From Mycolicibacterium litorale (GTDB taxonomy: Bacteria; Actinomycetota; Actinomycetes; Mycobacteriales; Mycobacteriaceae), in assembly GCF_010731695.1 (NCBI RefSeq), contig NZ_AP022586.1, forward strand, positions 372,001 through 436,000: a stretch of 64,000 nucleotides of DNA, read 5' to 3'. The notes below the pieces were generated by a model. It was not told where the DNA came from, did no database searches, and saw only the letters and a program-made list of their open reading frames with translations. Of this stretch, positions 6,659 through 15,543 are shown piece by piece. The translations under genes were made by a program, and so were the position numbers. Each line of letters begins with the position of its first letter. The first letter of the stretch is position 1.

Positions 6659-8548
6659 ATGACCGTGACCGCTGACGCGCCCCCTTCGACGGCGCCCGCC
6701 GCGGCGCAGCGCCGCGTGCGCTGGGAACGCCCCGCACTGCTGGCACTGCTGGCCGCCACCGCCGTGCTCTACCTGTGGGGGCTGGGCTCTTCGGGCTGGG
6801 CCAACGAGTACTACGCGGCGGCGGTGCAGGCCGGCACCCAGAACTGGACGGCGTGGCTGTTCGGATCCCTCGACCCCGGCAACTCCATCACCGTGGACAA
6901 GCCGCCGGCATCGCTGTGGTTGATGGTGTTGTCCGCCAGGCTGTTCGGTTTCAGCGCGTTCACGATGCTGCTGCCGCAGGCGCTGATGGGCGTGGCATCG
7001 GTGGGGGTGCTGTTCGCCGCGGCGCGACGGGTCAGCGGTCCGGCCGCAGGGCTGATCGCCGGTGCGGTGCTGGCCGCGACCCCGGTCGCGGCGCTGATGT
7101 TCCGCTTCAACAACCCCGACGCGCTGCTGGTGCTGCTGCTGCTCGTCGCTGCCTACGCGATGGTGCGGGCGATCGAGACCGCCGGCACCCGCTGGATGGT
7201 CCTCGTGGGCTGCGCCCTGGGGTTCGCGTTCCTCACCAAGATGCTGCAGGCGTTCCTGGTGATGCCAGGCCTGGCGCTGGCGTTCCTCGTGGCCGCGCCG
7301 GTGGGACTGGGGCAGCGGATCGGCAAGCTGGCCGTCGGTGCGGTGTCGATGATCGTGTCAGCCGGCTGGTTCCTCGCGCTGGTCGAGCTGTGGCCCGCCT
7401 CGTCGCGGCCGTACATCGGCGGGTCGACCGACAACAGTCTGCTGCAGCTGGCGCTGGGCTACAACGGGATTCAGCGCATCGCCGGTGGCGGCGCGCCGGG
7501 CGGCGACGGTCCCCCCGGCGGTGGGCCGGGTGGCGCTGCCGGGCGTGGCGCGAACCTGTTCTTCGGCGGTGAGCCGGGCATCGGCCGGCTGTTCGGGCAC
7601 TCGATGGGCGTCGAGGCGTCCTGGTTGCTGCCCGCCGCGCTGATCGGTCTTGCCGCGGGCGTCTGGTTCACCCGGCGCGCCGCACGCACCGACTCCGTCC
7701 GCGCGAGCCTGCTGCTGTGGGGTGGCTGGCTGGTGGTGACCGGCGCCGTCTTCAGCTTCATGGACGGCACCATCCACCCCTACTACACGGTGGCCTTGGC
7801 TCCCGCGGTGGCCGCGCTGGTCGGCATCGCCGCCGCCGAATCATGGCGCGGCAGAAGACACTTGGCGCCCCGGTTGGTGCTGGCCGTGATGATGGCGGTG
7901 ACCGGCGTCTGGGCGTTCGTCCTGCTGAACCGCACACCCGACTGGGTGCCGTGGCTGCGCTGGGCCGTGCTGATCCTCGGGATGGTGGTCGCGCTGGTGC
8001 TCGCGGTCGGCGTGCACCGGATGCGGCGGGTCGCCGCGGCCGTGGTCATCGCCGCGGCGCTGGCCGGTCTGGCGGCGCCCACCGCATTCGCGGTGTACAA
8101 CGTCGCGCATCCGGCGAGCGGTCCGGGCACCATGTCAGGTCCGGCGCGGGGTGACGGCTTCGGCGGTATGCCACCCGGCGGGAGGCGGCCCGGCGGACCC
8201 GGCGGCGCGATGGACAACTCGGCGGTACAGGACCTGGTCCGCGGGGCGGACAGCCGGTGGGCCGCAGCCAGTATCGGCTCGATGGGTGCGGCGGGTCTGC
8301 AGTTGCAGACCGGGGCGTCGATCATGGCGATCGGTGGCTTCACCGGCGGGGACGACTCCCCGACGCTCGCCCAGTTCCAGCGCTACGTCGCCGACGGTGA
8401 GGTCCGCTACTTCATCGGCAGTGACAGGGGCGGTCCGCCCGGATTCGGGCGCGGCGGCACCGCGGCGGAGATCACCGCCTGGGTGCAGCAGAACTTCACC
8501 CCGATGCAGGTCGGTGGAACCACCGTCTACGACCTGCAATCCGGCTGA
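6659..8548 (+). CDS. membrane glycosyltransferase, GT39/ArnT-YkcB type (second copy)
   Basis: 629-residue polytopic paralogue of the gene at 3442, sharing SGWANEYYAAAVQAGTQNW, ITVDKPPASLWLM, MFRFNNPDALLVLLL and the C-terminal domain ending VGGTTVYDLQSG. It differs by a long Gly/Pro insert in an outer loop at about residues 275-297 and a second Gly/Pro/Met stretch at about 494-517. A clear ribosome site (GAAGAGGAA) precedes ATG 6659. Twenty-eight bases separate it from the GT2-GtrA gene, so it closes the cassette. Two GT39 enzymes with one donor synthase suggests two acceptors or two linkage positions (inference). Confidence 0.87.
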   Translation: MTVTADAPPSTAPAAAQRRVRWERPALLALLAATAVLYLWGLGSSGWANEYYAAAVQAGTQNWTAWLFGSLDPGNSITVDKPPASLWLMVLSARLFGFSAFTMLLPQALMGVASVGVLFAAARRVSGPAAGLIAGAVLAATPVAALMFRFNNPDALLVLLLLVAAYAMVRAIETAGTRWMVLVGCALGFAFLTKMLQAFLVMPGLALAFLVAAPVGLGQRIGKLAVGAVSMIVSAGWFLALVELWPASSRPYIGGSTDNSLLQLALGYNGIQRIAGGGAPGGDGPPGGGPGGAAGRGANLFFGGEPGIGRLFGHSMGVEASWLLPAALIGLAAGVWFTRRAARTDSVRASLLLWGGWLVVTGAVFSFMDGTIHPYYTVALAPAVAALVGIAAAESWRGRRHLAPRLVLAVMMAVTGVWAFVLLNRTPDWVPWLRWAVLILGMVVALVLAVGVHRMRRVAAAVVIAAALAGLAAPTAFAVYNVAHPASGPGTMSGPARGDGFGGMPPGGRRPGGPGGAMDNSAVQDLVRGADSRWAAASIGSMGAAGLQLQTGASIMAIGGFTGGDDSPTLAQFQRYVADGEVRYFIGSDRGGPPGFGRGGTAAEITAWVQQNFTPMQVGGTTVYDLQSG

Positions 8549-8592
8549 TTCTGGGGGGTGTCATACCGGGCGGAGATTGTTATCGTCACGCC

Positions 8593-9084
8593 ATGTCGGT
8601 CACGGACGAGTACCTGAAGAACAACGCGGAGTACGCGAAGACCTTCAGCGGTCCGCTGCCGTTGCCGCCGAGTAAGCACGTCGCGGTCGTGGCGTGCATG
8701 GACGCCCGGCTCGACGTCTACCGGATCCTCGGGCTCGCCGACGGTGAGGCGCACGTGATCCGCAACGCCGGCGGGGTGGTCACCGATGACGAGATCCGCT
8801 CGCTGGCGATCAGCCAGCGCCTGCTGGGGACGAAGGACATCATCCTCATCCACCACACCGACTGCGGCATGCTGACATTCACCGACGACGACTTCAAGAA
8901 GTCGATCCAGGACGAGACCGGCATCAAACCCGAGTGGGCGGCCGAGGCCTTCGGCGATCTCGAAGAGGACGTGCGCCAGTCCATCCGGCGCATCGAGGCC
9001 AGCCCCTTCGTCACCAAGCACGAATCGCTGCGCGGCTTCGTATTCGACGTCGCGACCGGCAGGCTCACCGAAGTCACGCTCTGA
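8593..9084 (+). CDS. canA: beta-carbonic anhydrase
   Basis: Zinc enzyme interconverting CO2 and bicarbonate, cytoplasmic, 163 residues, the same length I recall for M. tuberculosis Rv1284. Zinc ligands are visible as Cys35 in ACMDARLD and His88/Cys91 in HHTDCG; the Asp37/Arg39 catalytic dyad is in the first motif. The N terminus MSVTDEYLKNNAEYAKTF is typical of the small actinobacterial class. It precedes the sulfate activation operon; a role in bicarbonate supply there is not established. Confidence 0.9.
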   Translation: MSVTDEYLKNNAEYAKTFSGPLPLPPSKHVAVVACMDARLDVYRILGLADGEAHVIRNAGGVVTDDEIRSLAISQRLLGTKDIILIHHTDCGMLTFTDDDFKKSIQDETGIKPEWAAEAFGDLEEDVRQSIRRIEASPFVTKHESLRGFVFDVATGRLTEVTL

Positions 9085-9135
9085 CCCGTGCCACCAGGGC
9101 GCCGCAGCCAGGCGCTCGTTTCGGCGACGGCCGGG

Positions 9136-9202
9136 GTGTACCGGCTGGGCCGGGCCGCCAGACCGTAGTGTCCCCGCAGCCGCCCTGGGTACACAGTCGG
9201 CG
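9136..9202. repeat. possible degenerate palindromic element upstream of cysD
   Basis: Arms GTGTACC (9136-9142) and GGTACAC (9188-9194) are inverted repeats. The right end, GTACACAGTCGGCG, differs by one base from the right end of the element at 36151-36206. No gene lies between canA and cysD. Confidence 0.35.
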
Positions 9203-9207
9203 TTCCC

Positions 9208-9237
9208 TTGACACCCACCCGGCCGGGCCGGTAATTT
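9208..9237 (+). promoter_or_regulatory. cysD promoter (TTGACA-18-TAATTT)
   Basis: -35 TTGACA at 9208-9213 and -10 TAATTT at 9232-9237, spacing 18. Transcription would start near 9244 and leave a leader of about 45 nt. The leader holds AAGTT-caacc-AACTT, a small inverted repeat, then the ribosome site AACGAGGA before ATG 9289. Confidence 0.65.
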
Positions 9238-9288
9238 CCGGTCAACCGAGTAAATCTGGCAAGTTCAACCAACTTAACGAGGAATGCG

Positions 9289-10218
9289 ATGACAGCCGCT
9301 CAGGTAGCCGCGCCGGAGCCGGGCCAGTACGAGCTGAGCCATCTGCGCTCGCTGGAGGCCGAGGCCATCCACATCATCCGCGAGGTCGCCGCCGAGTTCG
9401 AGCGGCCGGTGCTGCTGTTCTCCGGCGGCAAGGACTCGATCGTCATGCTCCACCTGGCGATCAAAGCCTTCGCCCCGGCGCGCCTGCCGTTCCCGGTGAT
9501 GCACGTCGACACAGGACACAACTTCGACGAGGTGATCGAAACCCGTGACCGCCTGGTCGCCGAGAACGGCGTGCGCCTGGTCGTCGCCTCGGTGCAGGAG
9601 GACATCGACGCGGGCCGCGTGGTCGACAACGGCCCGTCGCGCAACCCGCTGCAGACCGTCACGCTGCTGCGCGCGATCCGCGAGAACAAGTTCGACGCGG
9701 CCTTCGGCGGTGCGCGTCGCGACGAAGAGAAGGCCCGCGCCAAGGAGCGGGTGTTCAGCTTCCGCGACGAATTCGGCCAGTGGGATCCGAAGGCCCAGCG
9801 CCCCGAACTGTGGAACCTCTACAACGGCCGCCACCGCAAGGGTGAGCACATCCGGGTCTTTCCGCTGTCGAATTGGACCGAGTACGACATCTGGGCCTAC
9901 ATCGGCGCCGAAGGCATCACGCTGCCCGCGATCTACTACGCCCACACCCGTCCGGTGTTCCAGCGCGACGGGATGCTGCTGGCCGTCCACCCGTACATGG
10001 CGCCCCGCGAGGGCGAAGAGGTCTTCGAGACCAGCGTGCGGTTCCGCACGGTCGGGGACGTCACCTGCACCGGGTGCGTGGAATCCACGGCGTCGACGGT
10101 CGAGGACATCATCGCCGAGACCGCGGTGTCGCGGCTGACCGAACGCGGCGCGACCCGCGCCGACGACCGCATCTCTGAAGCCGGGATGGAAGACCGCAAG
10201 CGCGAGGGGTATTTCTGA
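9289..10218 (+). CDS. cysD: sulfate adenylyltransferase subunit 2
   Basis: Catalytic subunit of ATP sulfurylase, forming adenosine 5'-phosphosulfate from sulfate and ATP. 309 residues. The PP-loop pyrophosphatase motif FSGGKDSIVMLHL is at about residues 43-55; VMHVDTGHNFDEVIETRD and AFGGARRDEEKARAKER are further conserved blocks; the C terminus EDRKREGYF is typical. Expressed from the promoter at 9208, with cysNC starting one base after its stop, so the two subunits are made together. Confidence 0.96.
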   Translation: MTAAQVAAPEPGQYELSHLRSLEAEAIHIIREVAAEFERPVLLFSGGKDSIVMLHLAIKAFAPARLPFPVMHVDTGHNFDEVIETRDRLVAENGVRLVVASVQEDIDAGRVVDNGPSRNPLQTVTLLRAIRENKFDAAFGGARRDEEKARAKERVFSFRDEFGQWDPKAQRPELWNLYNGRHRKGEHIRVFPLSNWTEYDIWAYIGAEGITLPAIYYAHTRPVFQRDGMLLAVHPYMAPREGEEVFETSVRFRTVGDVTCTGCVESTASTVEDIIAETAVSRLTERGATRADDRISEAGMEDRKREGYF

Positions 10219-10219
10219 C

Positions 10220-12070
10220 ATGACAACGCTGCTTCGCATCGCGACCGCGGGTTCGGTCGACGACGGTAAGTCGACGCTGATCGGCCGGCTGCTCTACGAC
10301 AGCAAGGCCGTCATGGAGGACCAGCTCGCCGCCGTCGAGCGCACCTCCAAGGAGCGCGGGAACGACTACACCGACCTCGCGCTGGTCACCGACGGGCTGC
10401 GCTCCGAGCGGGAGCAGGGCATCACGATCGACGTGGCCTACCGCTACTTCGCCACCGCCAAGCGGAAATTCATCATCGCCGACACCCCGGGCCACATCCA
10501 GTACACCCGCAACATGGTGACCGGCACGTCGACGGCGCAGCTGGCGATCGTCCTCGTCGACGCCCGGCACGGGCTGCTCGAACAGTCCCGCAGGCATGCC
10601 TTCCTGGCCTCGCTGCTCGGCGTGCAGCACATCGTGCTCGCGGTCAACAAGATGGACCTGATCGACTGGAATCAGGAGAAGTTCAACGACATCCGCGACG
10701 AGTTCCACGCCTTCGCCGCGCGCCTCGACATCCACGACGTCACCACGATCCCGATGTCGGCACTGCTCGGCGACAACGTCGTCACCAAGTCCGACAAGAG
10801 CCCCTGGTACGACGGGCCCGCGCTGCTGAGCCACCTCGAAGAGGTCTACATCGCCGGTGACCGCAACCTGACCGACGTGCGGTTCCCGGTGCAGTACGTG
10901 ATCCGCCCGCAGACCCGCGACCACGCCGACCACCGCAGCTACGCCGGCACCGTGGCCAGCGGGGTGATGCGTGTGGGCGACGAGGTCGTCGTGCTGCCCA
11001 GCGGTAAGACCAGCAGCATCACCGCGATCGACTCGCCGACCGGTCCGGTGGTCGAGGCGTTTCCGCCGATGGCGGTGTCGGTCAGCCTGGCCGACGACAT
11101 CGACATCTCCCGCGGCGACGTGATCGCCCGGGTGAACAACCAGCCCCACGTGTCGAACGAATTCGACGCGACGGTCTGCTGGATGGCCGACGCGTCGGCG
11201 CTCGAACCCGGCCGCGAGTACCTGATCAAACACACCACCCGGGTGACCCGAGTGCGTGTCGCGGCGCTGGACTACCGCCTCGACGTCAACACGCTGCACC
11301 GCGACAAGTCGGCGACCGCGCTGAAGCTCAACGAACTGGGACGGGTCACGCTGCGCACGCAGCAGCCGCTGCTGCTCGACGAGTACTCCCGCAACGCCGC
11401 GACCGGGTCGTTCATCCTGATCGATCCCGACACCAACGGCACCGTGGCCGCGGGCATGGTCCGCGACACCACGCCGGTCGCGAACCGCACCGCCACCCCG
11501 AACACCGTGCGCCACCAGTCGCTGGTCAGCGCGAAGGACCGGCTGTCGAGGGGCCGCACCGTGTGGTTCACCGGCTTGTCGGGATCCGGAAAATCGTCGG
11601 TGGCGATGCGGGTGGAGCAGAAACTGCTCGAACGGGGTTGTCCCGCATACGTTCTCGACGGCGACAACCTGCGGCACGGGCTCAACGCCGACCTCGGGTT
11701 CTCGATGGCCGACCGGGCGGAGAACCTGCGGCGACTCGCCCACATCGCGACGCTGATGGCCGATTCCGGCCTGACCGTACTGGTGCCGGCGATCAGTCCG
11801 CTCGTCGAGCACCGGGAACTGGCCCGCGCCGTCCACGTCGACCAGGGCTACGACTTCTTCGAGGTGTTCTGCGACACCCCGCTGGCCGACTGCGAGCGGC
11901 GGGACCCGAAGGGGCTGTACGCCAAGGCGCGCGCCGGGGAGATCACCCACTTCACCGGGATCGACAGCCCGTACCAGCGGCCGAAGAACCCCGATCTGCG
12001 GCTGACGCCCGACCGTGACGTCGACGACCTGGCCCAGCAGGTCATCGACATGCTGGACGGCAGCCGGTGA
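10220..12070 (+). CDS. cysNC: bifunctional sulfate adenylyltransferase subunit 1 / adenylylsulfate kinase
   Basis: 616 residues joining two enzymes of sulfate activation. The CysN GTPase (about 1-430) has the P-loop AGSVDDGKST, DTPGH near residue 88 and NKMD near 143, and stimulates CysD. The CysC APS kinase (about 443-616) has its own P-loop GLSGSGKS at 452-459 and makes PAPS. The fusion is usual in mycobacteria. The cysQ start overlaps its stop (GTGA), which links PAPS synthesis to removal of its by-product. Confidence 0.96.
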   Translation: MTTLLRIATAGSVDDGKSTLIGRLLYDSKAVMEDQLAAVERTSKERGNDYTDLALVTDGLRSEREQGITIDVAYRYFATAKRKFIIADTPGHIQYTRNMVTGTSTAQLAIVLVDARHGLLEQSRRHAFLASLLGVQHIVLAVNKMDLIDWNQEKFNDIRDEFHAFAARLDIHDVTTIPMSALLGDNVVTKSDKSPWYDGPALLSHLEEVYIAGDRNLTDVRFPVQYVIRPQTRDHADHRSYAGTVASGVMRVGDEVVVLPSGKTSSITAIDSPTGPVVEAFPPMAVSVSLADDIDISRGDVIARVNNQPHVSNEFDATVCWMADASALEPGREYLIKHTTRVTRVRVAALDYRLDVNTLHRDKSATALKLNELGRVTLRTQQPLLLDEYSRNAATGSFILIDPDTNGTVAAGMVRDTTPVANRTATPNTVRHQSLVSAKDRLSRGRTVWFTGLSGSGKSSVAMRVEQKLLERGCPAYVLDGDNLRHGLNADLGFSMADRAENLRRLAHIATLMADSGLTVLVPAISPLVEHRELARAVHVDQGYDFFEVFCDTPLADCERRDPKGLYAKARAGEITHFTGIDSPYQRPKNPDLRLTPDRDVDDLAQQVIDMLDGSR

Positions 12071-12795
12071 ACGATCACGAACTTGCCGCCCGCCTGGCCA
12101 CGCGGGCCGGCGATCTGCTGCTCGACGTGCGGGCGGAGTTCGCCGACGCGACCGTCGAAGAGCGGAAAGCGGCCGGTGACAAGCGGTCTCACGACTTCCT
12201 GATGGCCGAACTCGGCGAGCAGCGTCCCGGTGACGCGGTCCTCTCCGAGGAAGGCGCCGACGATCCGGTGCGGCTGCGGTCGCAGCGTGTGTGGATCGTC
12301 GACCCGCTCGACGGCACCCGCGAGTTCTCCGAACTCGACCGCGAGGACTGGGCGGTGCACGTGGCGCTGTGGCAGTCCGGTGAACTGGTGGCCGGGGCCG
12401 TCGCGCTGCCCGCGCAGAACACGACGCTCGCCACGCCCGACGTCGCGACCCCCGCTCCTCTCGACGGTCCGCCGCGGATCGTGGTGTCGCGCACCCGGCC
12501 GCCCGCGATCGCGCTCGCGGTGCGCGACGCGCTCGGCGGCACGCTGGTCGAAATGGGCTCCGCGGGCGCGAAAGTCGCGTCGATCATGCAGGGCCTGTCG
12601 GATGTGTACGTGCACGCCGGCGGCCAGTACGAGTGGGACTCGGCCGCGCCGGTGGCCGTCGCGCGCGCCGCCGGACTGCACACCTCACGGATCGACGGCT
12701 CGCCGCTGGTCTACAACGCCGAGGACCCCAAGCTGCCCGATCTGGTGGTGTGCCGTCCGGAACTGGCCGAGGCGGTGCTGGCCGTCACCCGCTGA
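12067..12795 (+). CDS. cysQ: 3'-phosphoadenosine 5'-phosphate phosphatase CysQ
   Basis: Inositol-monophosphatase-fold enzyme, 242 residues, that hydrolyses PAP (and can act on PAPS), keeping the sulfate pathway from being inhibited. Metal-binding motifs are visible: SEEGADD, then IVDPLDGTREF, and near the C terminus YEWDSAAPVAVARAAG. GTG 12067 overlaps the cysNC stop by 4 bp, so it is the third gene of the operon. Confidence 0.93.
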   Translation: MNDHELAARLATRAGDLLLDVRAEFADATVEERKAAGDKRSHDFLMAELGEQRPGDAVLSEEGADDPVRLRSQRVWIVDPLDGTREFSELDREDWAVHVALWQSGELVAGAVALPAQNTTLATPDVATPAPLDGPPRIVVSRTRPPAIALAVRDALGGTLVEMGSAGAKVASIMQGLSDVYVHAGGQYEWDSAAPVAVARAAGLHTSRIDGSPLVYNAEDPKLPDLVVCRPELAEAVLAVTR

Positions 12796-12796
12796 G

Positions 12797-12802
12797 TAGG
12801 CT
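12797..12802 (+). promoter_or_regulatory. -10 element for a leaderless isochorismatase-family mRNA
   Basis: TAGGCT followed by seven bases and then GTG 12810, the spacing of mycobacterial leaderless promoters. It decides the start codon of the next gene. Confidence 0.5.
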
Positions 12803-12809
12803 CGGCGAT

Positions 12810-13409
12810 GTGCCGAACCCCACCCTGCGCATGCTGGCCGACCTGCCCCAGCAGCCCGTCAACCTCTCACAATCGACGCTGATACTCATCGACTGCCAGA
12901 ACACCTACACCCGCGGTGTGATGGAACTCGAAGGCGTCGAGGCCGCTCTGGAGGAGACCGCCGCGCTGCTCGACCGGGCGCGTACCGCGGGCATCCCGGT
13001 CATCCACATCCAGCATTCGGACGGACCGGATTCCCTGTACGACATCGAGGGGGAGACGGGCGCGATCGTGCCGGTCGTCGCACCGCGCGACGGTGAGCCC
13101 GTCGTGGTCAAGCAGTACCCGAACTCGTTCGTGCAGACCGACCTCGACGAGCGGCTCAAGGCCGTCGGCGCTTCGAATCTGGTGCTGGCCGGGTTCATGA
13201 CGCACATGTGCGTGAACTCGACGGCGCGCGGCGCGTTCAACCTCGGCTACGCCCCGACGGTCGTCGGGGCGGCGACGGCGACCCGCGCCCTGCCGGGCGT
13301 GGGCGGCGACGACACCGTGCCCGCCGCAGCGATGCAGGCGGCGAGCCTGGCCGCGATGGCGGATCTGTTCGCGGTGGTGGTCCCCAGCTCACAGGACATC
13401 CCCGACTAG
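12810..13409 (+). CDS. isochorismatase-family cysteine hydrolase
   Basis: 199 residues with the three-residue catalytic set of the family: Asp28 in LILIDCQN, a Lys in [10 protein letters not shown], and Cys134 in [12 protein letters not shown]. The family cleaves C-N or vinyl ether bonds in substrates such as nicotinamide, N-carbamoyl compounds and isochorismate; the substrate here cannot be told. The frame is open well upstream, but GTG 12810 sits exactly seven bases behind the -10 TAGGCT, so a leaderless start is favoured; ATG 12831 is the alternative. Confidence 0.8.
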   Translation: MPNPTLRMLADLPQQPVNLSQSTLILIDCQNTYTRGVMELEGVEAALEETAALLDRARTAGIPVIHIQHSDGPDSLYDIEGETGAIVPVVAPRDGEPVVVKQYPNSFVQTDLDERLKAVGASNLVLAGFMTHMCVNSTARGAFNLGYAPTVVGAATATRALPGVGGDDTVPAAAMQAASLAAMADLFAVVVPSSQDIPD

Positions 13410-13467
13410 GCCTGATGGTCGGGCTCCTCAGCGCGGCTCCTCCGTCGCCGCTTGATCGTCGCCCGAC

Positions 13468-13473
13468 TAGCCT
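13468..13473 (+). promoter_or_regulatory. -10 element for leaderless Rrf2 regulator mRNA
   Basis: TAGCCT, seven bases, then ATG 13481. Confidence 0.5.
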
Positions 13474-13480
13474 GGCCACC

Positions 13481-13969
13481 ATGCGGATGTCGGCCAAGGC
13501 GGAGTACGCCGTCCGGGCCATGGTGCAACTGGCCACGGTCGACGACGGTGTGCTGGTCAAAACCGACGACCTGGCGAAAGCGCAGGGCATCCCGCCGCAG
13601 TTCCTCGTCGACATCCTCTCCGATCTACGCACCGACCGGCTGGTGCGCAGTCAGCGCGGTCGCGACGGCGGCTACGAACTGGCCCGACCGGCCGCCGACA
13701 TCAGCATCGCCGACGTGCTGCGCTGCATTGACGGCCCGCTGGCCAGCGTGCGCGACATCGGCCTCGGCGACCTGCCGTACTCCGGTCCCACCGCGGCGCT
13801 GACCGACGTGTGGCGCGCGTTGCGGGCCAGCATGCGTTCGGTGCTCGAACAGACCAGCCTCGCCGACGTCGCCGCGGGCGCGCTGCCCGAGCACGTGACC
13901 GCGATGGCCGGCGACTACCTCGATCAGGAGCACAAGCGCGGGCACCGCAACCGCGTGGAGTCGAATTGA
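13481..13969 (+). CDS. Rrf2 family transcriptional regulator
   Basis: 162 residues with an N-terminal winged helix-turn-helix: [39 protein letters not shown] and the wing [13 protein letters not shown], all typical of Rrf2. There is no Cys cluster of the IscR/NsrR kind, so it is not an iron-sulfur sensor of that class. Its stop overlaps the start of the exporter gene (TTGA), which suggests it controls that gene. Leaderless start supported by TAGCCT at 13468. Confidence 0.85.
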   Translation: MRMSAKAEYAVRAMVQLATVDDGVLVKTDDLAKAQGIPPQFLVDILSDLRTDRLVRSQRGRDGGYELARPAADISIADVLRCIDGPLASVRDIGLGDLPYSGPTAALTDVWRALRASMRSVLEQTSLADVAAGALPEHVTAMAGDYLDQEHKRGHRNRVESN

Positions 13970-15543
13970 ACCCTGATCGAGCAGACGGCACAGCTCGCCG
14001 CAGGCGCGCCATGAACCTCGCGCTGCCGGGGCGACGGGATCCGGCGTCCGGCGCCGGGCAGCGCAGACGCGTGTCGGGACAGATGAGCGACCGGCACACC
14101 CGCAAGGTCCTCGACCTGACCGTGCGACTGGCCGAGGTGATGCTGTCGTCCGGTTCGGGCACCGCCGACGTCGTCGCGACCGCCCAGGACGTGGCGCAGG
14201 CCTACCAGCTCACCGACTGCGTCGTCGACGTCTTCGTCACCACGATCTTCGTGTCGGCGCTGCCGACGGCCGACAGTCCGCCGGTCACCATCGTCCGGGC
14301 GGTGATTGCGCGTTCGACCGACTACACCCGGCTCGCCGAACTCGACGAGTTGGTGCGGCGGATCACCTCTGGCGGGGTGTCGGTCGACGAGGCCCACGAG
14401 GCGATGGACGTGCTGACCGAACGGCCCCACCCGTATCCCCGATGGGTCGCTACCGCGGGATGGGCCGGTTTCGCCCTGGGCATCGCGATGCTGCTCGGCG
14501 GAAGCTGGCAGACCTGGATCCTCGCAGCCGTGTCGTCGGCGCTGATCGATCGTGTCGGCCGGGTGCTCAACCGCTTCGGCACCCCGTTCTTCTTCCAGCA
14601 GGCCGCAGGCGCGTTCATCGCGACGATGATCGCGGTCGGGGCGTACCTGTTCGCCGGGCAGGAACCGACCGCGCTGGTCGCCACCGGCATCGTGATGCTT
14701 CTGGCGGGCCTGACGTTCGTCGGGTCGGTGCAGGACGCGCTGACCGGCTACATGGTCACCGCGGTCGCCCGGCTCGGTGACGTCCTGTTCCTCACGGCGG
14801 GCATCGTCGTCGGCATCCTGGCCGCACTGCAGGTCGCGGCGGTGGCCGGCATCCACATCGAGTTGCACGTCGACGCCACCGAGTCGTTCGTGACGCCGAC
14901 CCGGCCGGTGTCGATCCTGCTGGCGGTGTCGGGCGCCGCACTGGCCGGCGCCTGCCTGACGATCGCCAGCTACGCGCGGCTGCGTTCGGTGATCACCGCG
15001 GGCGCCGCGGCGGGCACCGCCGAACTGGTGCTGATCGGACTCGGCTCGGCGGATGTCGGCGGAGTGGTCGCCACCGGCACCGCGGCGGTCGGCGTCGGTC
15101 TGCTCGCCACGCTCATCTCGATCCGCAGACAGGCGCCCGCGCTGGTCACCGCGACGGCCGGCATCACGCCGATGCTCCCGGGTCTCGCGGTCTTCCGGGC
15201 GGTGTTCTACTTCGCCGTCGACGGGAACATCGCCGCCGGGTTCGCCCAGGCGCTGGCCGCCGCGGCCACCGCGCTGTCGATCGGGGCGGGCGTGGTGATG
15301 GGTGAACTACTCGGTTCCCCGCTGCGCTATCGCGCGGGGCGGATCGGTGACTTCCTGCGCGTCGAAGGTCCCCCGGGGCTGCGCCGCGCGATCGGCAACG
15401 TGGTGGCGCTGCGGCCGTCCGGCAAGCAGCAACAGACGCGAACCCCGCACCGCCGGTCGTGGAGCGTCGCACTCGAACCGGAATCCCGGGATTCCGCCGA
15501 TGGTGACGGCGCCGAACCGACCGATTCCGCAGGCGCCGGTTAG
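13966..15543 (+). CDS. threonine/serine exporter family protein (ThrE-like, Rv3737 type)
   Basis: 525 residues: a cytoplasmic N-terminal DUF1212 domain ([20 protein letters not shown], about 35-175), then about ten membrane helices (DUF3815-type second half). ThrE family members export threonine and serine. TTG 13966 overlaps the regulator stop as TTGA and has GTGGAG six bases ahead, so I prefer it; ATG 14011 is a common-choice alternative with no ribosome site. The C-terminal ~45 residues are hydrophilic. The stop abuts the convergent gene with overlapping stop codons. Confidence 0.85.
   Translation: MNPDRADGTARRRRAMNLALPGRRDPASGAGQRRRVSGQMSDRHTRKVLDLTVRLAEVMLSSGSGTADVVATAQDVAQAYQLTDCVVDVFVTTIFVSALPTADSPPVTIVRAVIARSTDYTRLAELDELVRRITSGGVSVDEAHEAMDVLTERPHPYPRWVATAGWAGFALGIAMLLGGSWQTWILAAVSSALIDRVGRVLNRFGTPFFFQQAAGAFIATMIAVGAYLFAGQEPTALVATGIVMLLAGLTFVGSVQDALTGYMVTAVARLGDVLFLTAGIVVGILAALQVAAVAGIHIELHVDATESFVTPTRPVSILLAVSGAALAGACLTIASYARLRSVITAGAAAGTAELVLIGLGSADVGGVVATGTAAVGVGLLATLISIRRQAPALVTATAGITPMLPGLAVFRAVFYFAVDGNIAAGFAQALAAAATALSIGAGVVMGELLGSPLRYRAGRIGDFLRVEGPPGLRRAIGNVVALRPSGKQQQTRTPHRRSWSVALEPESRDSADGDGAEPTDSAGAG

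Noticed and set aside
9085..9288. SAM or other riboswitch before cysD
   Set aside because: The leader after the expected transcript start is only about 45 nt and shows no multi-helix junction.
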